Positions 1 to 5,343 of a stretch of DNA of 6,231 nt are shown piece after piece. Every line of letters starts with the position of its first letter. Within the stretch, counting starts at the first letter, position 1. The notes below the pieces were generated by a model. That model searched no databases, was not told where the DNA came from, and was given only the letters and a program-made list of their open reading frames with translations. Both the position numbers and the translations under genes were made by a program. Source of the stretch: Anaerolineaceae bacterium. GTDB taxonomy: Bacteria > Chloroflexota > Anaerolineae > Anaerolineales > Anaerolineaceae. Location of the stretch: contig DAIEPS010000113.1 in NCBI GenBank assembly GCA_027348305.1, forward strand, positions 1 through 6,231. The letters are read 5' to 3'.

Positions 1-761
1 ATACTGATCGGCGCAGCCGGCGCAGCCACAGGAGCCGGTGCTGATTTTTTGATTGCTTCAACAGGCAGTGATTTGCGAATGCGTGTGGTTTTCATCACAT
101 CCAGGAATTCGTCGCCATCATATAAGAAGATCGGTTTGCCCTCGGCCCATAAGCGTGCCTGGGTGGTGATCAAACCGGTGGTGATGACCGCGCCGGCATC
201 CGCGTCTGCGGCGCGCAGCGCGCCGTAGAAATCACGGATCACGGGTTCGCCCACTTTTCCGCGGTATTTTTTGCATTGCACGATCCAGGTTTCACCCTTG
301 CGAGTTCGAACCACCAGGTCAATCCCGTGGTCGCCTGTGGCGCCAACGATCTCAACTTTGTGTCCCTGGGCGCGGTAAGTCTCGGCCACCAGTTTTTCAA
401 AATCGGATGGAGAGAGAGCCTTAAGTTCTTCGAGCGTCTCGGCATCGATGCGTTTGTGTCGCTGTTCAAGAACGATGGCTACTACGAACGGCAGCAGGAT
501 CAGCCCCACGCAGAGGAAGTACTTCATGTTAACATCAACAGGCAGCAGATGGAAAGTGTCCATTTTGAAGAAGTAAAAGGCCAGGTTCAGCAGGGCAAAA
601 AATGCCCAAGCCAACATGAGTGCATTCACAGAAGTGCGGAGGACAGCCCCAAAGCCCTTCTTTCGTTTAACGACACCAAACAAGACGGCCAGAAACATCA
701 ATGGCCACAATCCGACCGCAAAGCGGCCTACGGTGATCAACAATTCCAGGAATGTATTCAT
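1..761 (-). CDS. Membrane-anchored Mrr-like restriction endonuclease (3' end cut off by window)
   Basis: The frame is open from ATG at 761 to the left edge, giving 253 codons without a stop, so the C-terminus lies outside the window. Residues 1-98 contain three hydrophobic segments (about 13-31, 47-65 and 81-98), which suggests a membrane anchor. A charged linker follows, then an Mrr_cat-type PD-(D/E)xK domain at about 115-222. It opens with LSPSDFEKLVAETYRAQGH and shows E122, D148 in GDHGIDL, and Q162-C-K164, the D...QxK pattern of this nuclease family. The visible tail (about 238-253) is rich in Ala and Pro, like a flexible linker to a further domain. Proteins of this type are predicted to cleave DNA, often foreign or modified DNA; the substrate here is unknown. 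The start is supported by GGAGGT six bases upstream. The gene lies 92 bp downstream of the hydrolase gene on the same strand. Its ribosome binding site and start codon are embedded in a strong hairpin. Confidence 0.85.
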   Translation of the reverse strand, partial: MNTFLELLITVGRFAVGLWPLMFLAVLFGVVKRKKGFGAVLRTSVNALMLAWAFFALLNLAFYFFKMDTFHLLPVDVNMKYFLCVGLILLPFVVAIVLEQRHKRIDAETLEELKALSPSDFEKLVAETYRAQGHKVEIVGATGDHGIDLVVRTRKGETWIVQCKKYRGKVGEPVIRDFYGALRAADADAGAVITTGLITTQARLWAEGKPIFLYDGDEFLDVMKTTRIRKSLPVEAIKKSAPAPVAAPAAPIS

Positions 762-809
762 GCAACTACCTCCGCGATAATTATTAGCGAAGTGTTAGTT
801 GCATGAATA
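755..809 (-). promoter_or_regulatory. Hairpin enclosing SD and start codon of the nuclease gene
   Basis: Positions 755-768 and 796-809 are perfect 14-bp inverted repeats (arms TATTCATGCAACTA and TAGTTGCATGAATA). In the minus-strand RNA the interior adds a second 6-bp helix, 787-792 (CUUCGC) with 770-775 (GCGGAG, one G-U pair), closing an 11-nt AU-rich loop. Only a small ACA/G internal loop separates the two helices. The start codon (759-761) lies in the outer stem, and four of the five bases of the GGAGG Shine-Dalgarno (769-773) lie in the inner stem. The G-U pair would become A-C in the opposite-strand RNA, so the fold favours the nuclease mRNA. The structure is seen directly. A role in holding translation low is inferred; a protein-binding operator is the alternative. 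Confidence 0.6.
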
Positions 810-853
810 ATGCCACAATTATGATTTTCGCGGTTTGCGCGAGTCTGATTGAA

Positions 854-1537
854 CTAAAGAGTGATGGAATCGCCCGGTTTCAACACTTTTACTTCCGTTT
901 TGGTCTCGGCTTTCACCCGCTCCGCCCATAGATTCGGGTCCTGCCTGATCAAATCGAAGGTGTTAAAGTGGATCGGCACCACGAGTTTGGGGGTGATCAT
1001 CTTCACCGCCCGCAAGGCATCGTCCGGATCCATGGTGTAATTGCCGCCAATCGGCAGCATGGCCAGGTCAATGCCCTCTTCACCGATCAGTTTCATGTCG
1101 CCAAACAAACCTGTATCGCCTGCCAGATAGATCTTTTTATGGTCAAGGGTGGTCAGCAGCAGCCCAACCGGGTTGCCTCCAAAGGCGCCGTCGGGTAAAA
1201 CGGAGCCGTGCAGCGCGAGGGTCAGCTTCAGGTAGCCAAAGGGATGTTGAAACCCGCCCATCACCTGTTGTGCGTGGGTTTTGATGTCTTTTTTACCAAG
1301 CCATTGGGCGATCTCGCCATTGCTGATCACCGTGGCGCCGGTGCGTTTGGCGATCGCCACCGTGTCACCCAGGTGGTCGCCGTGCCCGTGCGTCACGAGG
1401 ATGTAATCCGGCGACATGTCTTCCGCTTTGGCGCTTGCCATTGGGTTTCCGGTTAAATACGGATCAACCAGGATGAATTTGCCGGCTGTCTTGATGCCGA
1501 TCGCTGCGTGTCCGTACCAGGTTACTTCGGTTGTCAT
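854..1537 (-). CDS. UPF0173 family metal-dependent hydrolase (metallo-beta-lactamase fold)
   Basis: This is a complete 227-residue protein, the usual length for UPF0173 (YtkL-like) hydrolases. The metallo-beta-lactamase signature THGHGDHLGD is at about 49-58, giving metal ligands H50, H52, D54 and H55. Further expected ligands are H110 (LALHGS), D141 (LAGDTG) and H190 (VPIHFNTFDLIRQDP). The last of these, with its NTF-LI-QDP tail, is very typical of the family. The N-terminal WYGHA motif (7-11) is also characteristic. No signal peptide is visible, so the protein is probably cytosolic. The physiological substrate of the family is not established; hydrolysis at a di-metal centre is inferred from the fold. 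AAAGGG seven bases upstream of the ATG supports the start. The gene sits between a methyltransferase and a nuclease gene on the same strand, but a promoter-like sequence just upstream suggests it can be transcribed on its own. Confidence 0.93.
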   Translation of the reverse strand: MTTEVTWYGHAAIGIKTAGKFILVDPYLTGNPMASAKAEDMSPDYILVTHGHGDHLGDTVAIAKRTGATVISNGEIAQWLGKKDIKTHAQQVMGGFQHPFGYLKLTLALHGSVLPDGAFGGNPVGLLLTTLDHKKIYLAGDTGLFGDMKLIGEEGIDLAMLPIGGNYTMDPDDALRAVKMITPKLVVPIHFNTFDLIRQDPNLWAERVKAETKTEVKVLKPGDSITL

Positions 1538-1577
1538 AAGATTTCCCTTTCTCTATTTATTGCCAGCTATCAAAGCC

Positions 1578-1606
1578 TTTATACCTCAAGCCTGACCTTG
1601 ATTCAA
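1578..1606 (-). promoter_or_regulatory. Sigma70-like promoter for the UPF0173 hydrolase gene
   Basis: On the minus strand TTGAAT (1601-1606) is separated by exactly 17 bp from TATAAA (1578-1583). This matches the housekeeping consensus at 4 of 6 and 5 of 6 positions. The -35 box overlaps the stop codon of the upstream methyltransferase gene. Transcription would begin near 1571, leaving a leader of about 34 nt before the hydrolase ATG. It is a prediction from consensus only. Confidence 0.5.
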
Positions 1607-2307
1607 TCACCAATTTTCTCGCCCAGCGCAAAAAGTTCTGTGGCAGATTGAAAGCCCGTGGTTTGCAGTCTTTGACGCAAAGTGACGCCTTCATTGATCA
1701 ATGCCGCGTCATTGGTTCTCGCAAGGTATTTGTCGATATTCTTGTCGATGATATTAAGGCTTTCAGGGTCAAACGGGTCGCCCGATAGATCAACATCGTC
1801 GAGAAGTTGCCAATGGCTCAATTGCGAGCATTCGATCAGGCTGACCAGTTCATCCCGTGTGTAGGGTGAGCGGTGGCTGATGCCCGAAGCCGTATCCACC
1901 TTGCCCCACCATTGATGCAGCAGGGTGTGGGTCTGCTGCTCTATTGTCTGGTTATCGGTGAACATCTCATACAAAATAAAGTGGCCGCCGGGTTTCAAGA
2001 CGCGCACCATTTCAGCCAGGGTCTTGCATGGGTCGGACACGTGATGCAGCGAATTGGAAATTGAGACCAGGTCGAATGAAGCATCCGCGAAATCAAGTTG
2101 GGTTGCGTCCATCTGTTGAAACGTGATCGGCAGTTCCGAAAACTTTTCAGCTTCCCACTCATCAAACGGCTTAATATCGATCCCGATCCCGCTGCCAAAG
2201 GAACCAAGCTGTTGCTGCAGCGTCAGCAAAAAATCCCCTCTGCCGGTGGCGACATCCAAAATTTGTTCTGCATGGATCTCATGCAGCATTTCGTCAATTG
2301 TTTTCAT
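1603..2307 (-). CDS. Class I SAM-dependent methyltransferase (UbiE/COQ5-like fold)
   Basis: The protein has 234 residues and a Rossmann-type methyltransferase core. Motif I is ILDVATGRGDF (16-26), the SAM glycine loop. GIDIKP (42-47) carries the acidic residue expected to hold the ribose hydroxyls. MDAT (66-69) and the FADASFDLVSISNSLHH stretch (73-89) correspond to motifs II and III, and the VRVLKPGG strand-turn (101-108) is motif IV. The C-terminal part (about 120-234) is helical and acidic and gives no clue to the acceptor. The fold fits a small-molecule methyltransferase, but the substrate cannot be named. Only 15 residues precede motif I, which is short for the class. The start is nevertheless supported by AAGGTG eight bases upstream, and an N-terminal extension would enter the divergent control region. 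It is the first gene of the leftward group and is transcribed away from the NfeD-slipin operon. Confidence 0.88.
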   Translation of the reverse strand: MKTIDEMLHEIHAEQILDVATGRGDFLLTLQQQLGSFGSGIGIDIKPFDEWEAEKFSELPITFQQMDATQLDFADASFDLVSISNSLHHVSDPCKTLAEMVRVLKPGGHFILYEMFTDNQTIEQQTHTLLHQWWGKVDTASGISHRSPYTRDELVSLIECSQLSHWQLLDDVDLSGDPFDPESLNIIDKNIDKYLARTNDAALINEGVTLRQRLQTTGFQSATELFALGEKIGD

Positions 2308-2489
2308 AGTAACGGCACCTTATCTGAGATCTCCAAGTGGAGGGTAATATGAAGCGGATTCTGCAGGTGAAAGCAGTGACAAAGAGGAATTTTAAGAATG
2401 AAATTTCGTCCAAACCGGGGGTTTTTTGAAAAACATGCTCGGCAATGCGCAAATGTGCGATCCAGGTAGCCATCTTCCAATTTTACATG

Positions 2490-2521
2490 AAATATGCAAT
2501 CTTCTAATGAATTTCATATTT
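2490..2521. repeat. Imperfect inverted repeat (candidate operator) upstream of NfeD promoter
   Basis: The 11-nt arms AAATATGCAAT (2490-2500) and ATTTCATATTT (2511-2521) pair at 10 of 11 positions across a 10-nt spacer. The dyad ends ten bases before the TATAAT box and covers the position where a -35 element would sit. That placement is typical of a dimeric regulator's binding site. AT-rich DNA produces such dyads by chance fairly often, so the operator role is tentative. Confidence 0.35.
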
Positions 2522-2530
2522 TGCCTGGTG

Positions 2531-2536
2531 TATAAT
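2531..2536 (+). promoter_or_regulatory. -10 box of the NfeD-slipin operon promoter
   Basis: TATAAT is a perfect consensus -10 hexamer, directly preceded by TG. The predicted transcription start, near 2543, leaves a leader of about 33 nt before the ATG at 2576. The -35 region at correct spacing (TGAATT, 2508-2513) is poor, so the promoter may rely on an activator or on the TG-containing upstream contact. Confidence 0.55.
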
Positions 2537-2575
2537 CATTTTGTCTTCAAAGTGCATAGTCATAGAAAGGAAAAA

Positions 2576-3166
2576 ATGAATCTCTTCTTGGACCCCAATG
2601 TTGCCTATCTGGTACTCGTTGTGGGTTTTGTTTTGGGGGTATTGGCGCTCCTGACTCCGGGTACCGGAATCCTTGAAATTGGAACCCTGCTGGCCATGTT
2701 CCTGGCCGGATATTCCATTTACAACCTCCCCATTAACACCTGGGCTTTGATCGTGCTGATCGTCGGAGTGGTTCCATTCTTGTTGGCGCTGCGCAAATAC
2801 AAACAGTGGTACTGGTTGATCCCAGCCATTCTGTCTCTCATTGTTGGCTCGATCTTCCTCTTCAAATTGCCAAGCGGCGCACTGGCCATCAATCCGTTCT
2901 TTGCCAGTCTGGTGAGTATACTGGCCGCCGTCTTCTTATGGTTCGTTGGCCGCAAAACCATTGACGCCATGAAAGCCCGCCCCACCCAGGATCTTGCACG
3001 CCTGGTGGGCATGATCGGCGAAGCGCGGACAGACATCGCCACAGACGGCACCGTCTATGTGGGCGGTGAAGAATGGTCCGCCAGAAGTGAAAAGAAGATC
3101 CGTAGCGGTTCACAAGTAAAAGTGCTCAAACGAGAAGGTTTGGTATTGTTGGTCGAACCTGTCTAA
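2576..3166 (+). CDS. NfeD family membrane protein (short form, no protease domain)
   Basis: The protein has 196 residues. Hydrophobic segments at about 8-26, 33-47, 54-71, 77-97 and 105-125 form a membrane domain. A soluble C-terminal domain follows at about 139-196, with the NfeD OB-fold pattern: LVGMIGEARTDI, then DGTVYVGGEEWSA, an I-x-x-G-x-x-V-x-V turn and a final hydrophobic GLVLLVEP strand. The ClpP-like serine protease domain of long NfeD forms is absent, so this is the short type that pairs with slipin-like SPFH proteins. In known family members the OB domain is thought to contact the SPFH partner and influence membrane organisation. The start at 2576 was chosen because GAAAGGA lies just upstream and residues 1-10 fit the family. 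An in-frame ATG at 2426 would lie upstream of the -10 box and is rejected. The slipin gene follows after 35 bp. Confidence 0.9.
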   Translation: MNLFLDPNVAYLVLVVGFVLGVLALLTPGTGILEIGTLLAMFLAGYSIYNLPINTWALIVLIVGVVPFLLALRKYKQWYWLIPAILSLIVGSIFLFKLPSGALAINPFFASLVSILAAVFLWFVGRKTIDAMKARPTQDLARLVGMIGEARTDIATDGTVYVGGEEWSARSEKKIRSGSQVKVLKREGLVLLVEPV

Positions 3167-3168
3167 TA

Positions 3169-3184
3169 ATTTTGGAACCAAAAT
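3169..3184. repeat. Short palindrome between the NfeD and slipin genes
   Basis: ATTTTGG (3169-3175) and CCAAAAT (3178-3184) form a perfect 7-bp dyad with an AA spacer. It begins three bases after the NfeD stop and ends just before the slipin Shine-Dalgarno (3188-3195). There is no T-run after it, so it is not an intrinsic terminator. It could be an RNA processing or stability hairpin, or chance. Confidence 0.35.
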
Positions 3185-3201
3185 CTTAAAGGAGGATTGG
3201 A

Positions 3202-4104
3202 ATGAATAGTACAAATATCACATTGATTTGTCTGGTCGCCGCGGTTGCTTTTATTGTGATCATCTTCTTGGTTTCTGCCATTAAGATCGTCCCAGAATAC
3301 AAACGCATTGTAGTTTTCCGACTGGGCCGCTGCATCGGACCCAAAGGTCCTGGCTTGATCCTGTTGATCCCCTTTGTGGATCGCCCGGTAAGCGTTGACC
3401 TGCGTGAACAGGTCCGTGAGATCCCTGCACAAACTTCCATTACCCAAGACAACGCCCCCATCTCGATCGACTTCTTGTGGTACTACAAGGTCTTCGATCC
3501 CGTGCAATCAGTGCTTCAGGTTCAAAACTTTGAACTGGCTGCCCAGGGTATCGCTACCACCACCCTGCGTTCCGTCATCGGCGGCATCCTGCTGGATGGC
3601 GTCTTATCAGAACGCGAGAAGATCAATACCGCCCTCCGCGCCCGTTTGGATGAAGTCACCGAGCGCTGGGGTGTCAAAGTCACGAATGTTGAGATCCGCG
3701 AGATCGTTCCGCCAAGGGATGTTCAAGATTCCATGAATCGCCAGTTGACTGCAGAAAGTACCCGCCGCGCCGTGGTCACCGAATCCACCGGTACCCGCGA
3801 AGCCGCCATTAACGTGGCACAAGGTGATAAACAATCCAACATCTTGAAAGCTGAAGGCGAAAAACAAGCTGCCATCTTGCGCGCTGAGGGTGAAAAACAA
3901 GCCCAATTGCTGCGTGCAGAAGGCTACCAGAAAGCGCTTACTGCCATCTTCAGTGCTGCCAAGGATATTGATCAAAAGACCATGACCCTGCAGTACTTTG
4001 AAACCTTGAAGAACATGGCTGCCAGCCCTGCCACGAAGTATATCTTCCCGATGGAGTTCACCAGCCTGATCAGTGATTTCGTCAACAAAGGCAAAGAGAA
4101 GTAA
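3202..4104 (+). CDS. SPFH/stomatin (slipin) family membrane protein
   Basis: This 300-residue protein is close to the normal length for bacterial stomatin homologues (slipins). One N-terminal membrane segment (about 6-27) is followed by the SPFH/band 7 domain (about 30-200). Family landmarks include VPEYKRIVVFRLGR (30-43), GPGLILLIPFVD (49-60), the LREQVREIPAQ strand (67-77), the TTTLRSVIGG helix (119-128) and EIREIVPPRDVQDSM (164-178). A charged coiled-coil stalk follows, with three 11-residue units at 209-241. The C-terminal FPMEF segment is at 282-286. Stomatins form oligomeric membrane rings that organise lipid domains and can regulate membrane proteases or channels. An AAAGGAGG site six bases upstream makes translation strong. 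The gene is cotranscribed with the NfeD gene and followed by a strong terminator. Confidence 0.95.
   Translation: MNSTNITLICLVAAVAFIVIIFLVSAIKIVPEYKRIVVFRLGRCIGPKGPGLILLIPFVDRPVSVDLREQVREIPAQTSITQDNAPISIDFLWYYKVFDPVQSVLQVQNFELAAQGIATTTLRSVIGGILLDGVLSEREKINTALRARLDEVTERWGVKVTNVEIREIVPPRDVQDSMNRQLTAESTRRAVVTESTGTREAAINVAQGDKQSNILKAEGEKQAAILRAEGEKQAQLLRAEGYQKALTAIFSAAKDIDQKTMTLQYFETLKNMAASPATKYIFPMEFTSLISDFVNKGKEK
3826..3924 (+). repeat. Three 33-bp units encoding 11-residue coiled-coil repeats in slipin
   Basis: Three consecutive units (3826-3858, 3859-3891 and 3892-3924) encode DKQSNILKAEG, EKQAAILRAEG and EKQAQLLRAEG. The eleven-residue period is the hendecad expected of a right-handed or straight coiled coil in SPFH stalks. 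Synonymous positions differ between units, for example GCTGAGGGT versus GCAGAAGGC, so the duplication is old or maintained at protein level rather than a recent slippage. Confidence 0.8.
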
Positions 4105-4128
4105 ACCACTTACTCTGATCCATAGGTT

Positions 4129-4165
4129 CTGTGGGTTGGGTGGATTTCACTCAACCCACAGTTTT
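4129..4165 (+). terminator. Intrinsic terminator of the NfeD-slipin operon
   Basis: The stem pairs 4129-4142 with 4148-4161 over 14 bp (CTGTGGGTTGGGTG and CACTCAACCCACAG, one G-T pair), closed by the 5-nt loop GATTT and followed by TTTT (4162-4165). It begins 25 bp after the slipin stop codon. The T-run is short but the stem is very stable. It ends eight bases before the start codon of the next gene, which makes it a possible attenuator as well. Confidence 0.85.
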
Positions 4166-4173
4166 ATCCAAAT

Positions 4174-4623
4174 ATGACTAATAACCCTGAATATAAACTG
4201 TCACCCGCAGGTCTCAGCGACCTGAACCCACTCAGAGCCATTGAAAAAGCCTGCTTCCCTTTGGATGCCTGGCCGCTTTTGGAACTGCTGTCTGTGCTCA
4301 TTCTGCCCAACCTGGTCAAGATCAAAGCGGAAGTCGGCGAGAAAATGGTTGGTTTCGTTGGGGGGGATGCCCGCCGCTTTGAAGGAGTGGGGTGGATCAC
4401 TACGCTCGGTGTGCTGCCGCAGTATCAACGCATGGGCATTGCCACCGCCCTGTTGGATCAATGTGAACAACAGATGGGCATGTCCGTCGTCAAGTTGACC
4501 GTAAGGCGTTCAAATATCAGTGCCCAAACCTTATACTACACCCGCGGCTACCAACAGATCGACGTCTGGAAAGGATATTACGAAGGCGGCGAAGACGGGC
4601 TGGTCTTGCAGAAAAAGTTATAA
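4174..4623 (+). CDS. GNAT family N-acetyltransferase (RimI-like)
   Basis: The protein has 149 residues, typical of single-domain GNAT enzymes. The N-terminal EKACFPLDAW (24-33) resembles the E-x-x-x-F-x-x-x-W signature of RimI-type enzymes. Motif A (LGVLPQYQRMGIATALL, 78-94) contains the Q-x-x-G-I-A pyrophosphate loop for acetyl-CoA. Motif B shows RRSNISAQTLYYTRGYQ (111-127), with N114 and the tyrosine pair 121-122 near the usual catalytic region. The family transfers acetyl from acetyl-CoA to an amine; RimI acts on a ribosomal protein N-terminus, but the substrate here is not determined. No Shine-Dalgarno is visible: the eight bases before the ATG follow directly on the terminator T-run. The start is accepted because later in-frame ATGs would delete the N-terminal fold. 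The B3/B4 gene begins 19 bp after the stop. Confidence 0.85.
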   Translation: MTNNPEYKLSPAGLSDLNPLRAIEKACFPLDAWPLLELLSVLILPNLVKIKAEVGEKMVGFVGGDARRFEGVGWITTLGVLPQYQRMGIATALLDQCEQQMGMSVVKLTVRRSNISAQTLYYTRGYQQIDVWKGYYEGGEDGLVLQKKL

Positions 4624-4642
4624 ACGAATAAGAGGGAATAAT

Positions 4643-5317
4643 ATGATCAGTATAATAGAAAACTTTTTGACAGTTTATCCATCTGCCCATATCGGCATTT
4701 TAGCAATGCGCAACGTTGAGAACCTGGCTGCACATCCGACCCTCGAAGCATGCAAACAAGAATTGGAATCCGAACTTCGCCTACGCTTCGCAGATAAGGA
4801 ACCCAGGGTGCTGGAAAACACCCATCCGCTTCCCGCTTATACGGCTTACTACAAACGATTTGACAAAACCTACCACGTTTTGGGGCAGCAGAAATCGATC
4901 ATCTACAAAAACAAACCCATCCCCAGCGTTGCAAGCTTGGTCGAGGCAATGTTCATCGCCGAACTGAAGAATGGATTATTAACCGCCGGCCACGACCTTG
5001 ATCGTGTTGAAGGAAATATTTCACTCAATGTTTCCAACGGTGAAGAACACTACGTGGTCATGCGCGGTGAGGACCAGCAGTTGAAAAAAGGTGACCTCTA
5101 TATCGCTGACGATCGGGGAATTTTATCCGCAATTATTTATGGACCTGACCAGCGCACTCAAATAACGCCTGAAACCAAAAATGCACTCTTTACCGTCTAC
5201 GCACCAGAAGGTATCTCTGATGAGGATGTGGAAAAGCATTTGCTGGATATTTGCGACCTGGTTCAACTGGTCACCCCAACTGCCGAGGTTGGAATGCTTG
5301 AGATTGTGGGCGGATAG
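4643..5317 (+). CDS. Stand-alone B3/B4 tRNA-editing-type domain protein (PheRS beta-like)
   Basis: The protein has 224 residues. From about 60 to 200 it follows the B3/B4 domain found in phenylalanyl-tRNA synthetase beta: HPLPAYTAYYKRFDK (61-75), the helix PIPSVASLVEAMFIAELKN (92-110), the GHDLDRVEGNISL strand (116-128), then GDLYIADDRGIL (150-161) and RTQITPETKNALFTVYAPEG (171-190). In the synthetase this domain hydrolyses mischarged Tyr-tRNA-Phe. Free-standing homologues are widespread but their function is poorly defined, so a trans-editing or tRNA/nucleotide-binding role is inference. The start at 4643 is set by AGAGGGA five bases upstream. An in-frame upstream ATG at 4520 would overlap the acetyltransferase gene by 104 bp and gives a non-homologous leader. 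The protein has no membrane segment. It is probably cotranscribed with its two neighbours. Confidence 0.87.
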   Translation: MISIIENFLTVYPSAHIGILAMRNVENLAAHPTLEACKQELESELRLRFADKEPRVLENTHPLPAYTAYYKRFDKTYHVLGQQKSIIYKNKPIPSVASLVEAMFIAELKNGLLTAGHDLDRVEGNISLNVSNGEEHYVVMRGEDQQLKKGDLYIADDRGILSAIIYGPDQRTQITPETKNALFTVYAPEGISDEDVEKHLLDICDLVQLVTPTAEVGMLEIVGG

Positions 5318-5343
5318 TATTATTACAGTACTGGAGCCAATGC

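Larger units (their letters stand above)
2308..2575. other. Divergent intergenic control region
   Basis: These 268 bp separate the leftward methyltransferase from the rightward NfeD-slipin operon, so promoters for both directions should lie here. For the rightward side a perfect TATAAT and an upstream dyad are visible. For the leftward side TTGTCA (minus strand, about 2378-2383) looks like a -35 box, but no -10 box at proper spacing follows, so I do not call that promoter. A short plus-strand frame with a good Shine-Dalgarno (2349-2429) lies in the middle and is treated as a finding only. Confidence 0.6.

Noticed and set aside
276..806. Open plus-strand frame of 176 codons beginning at 276
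   Set aside because: It lies antisense to the nuclease gene, has a low-complexity Q/H-rich product with no family resemblance, and the minus strand shows an uninterrupted frame with nuclease motifs and a good ribosome binding site.
829..841. CGCG-GTTTG-CGCG small hairpin after the hydrolase stop codon, as a terminator
   Set aside because: The stem is only 4 bp and no T-run follows on the minus strand.
803..931. Plus-strand short frame starting at the mirrored ATG of the nuclease hairpin
   Set aside because: It has no ribosome binding site, runs antisense into the hydrolase gene and its start exists only because the inverted repeat copies the nuclease start.
2326..2342. GAGATCTC palindrome and CTCCA-AG-TGGAG dyad near the methyltransferase start
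   Set aside because: Both are very short and overlapping, with no consistent position relative to a promoter; they are expected by chance.
2426..2575. 50-codon N-terminal extension of the NfeD frame
   Set aside because: It crosses the TATAAT box and the dyad, has no Shine-Dalgarno at 2426 and no family similarity; the start at 2576 has a proper site and fits NfeD length.
4520..4642. 41-codon N-terminal extension of the B3/B4 frame
   Set aside because: It overlaps the acetyltransferase coding region in another frame, and the added residues are basic and unlike the family; the ATG at 4643 follows AGAGGGA.
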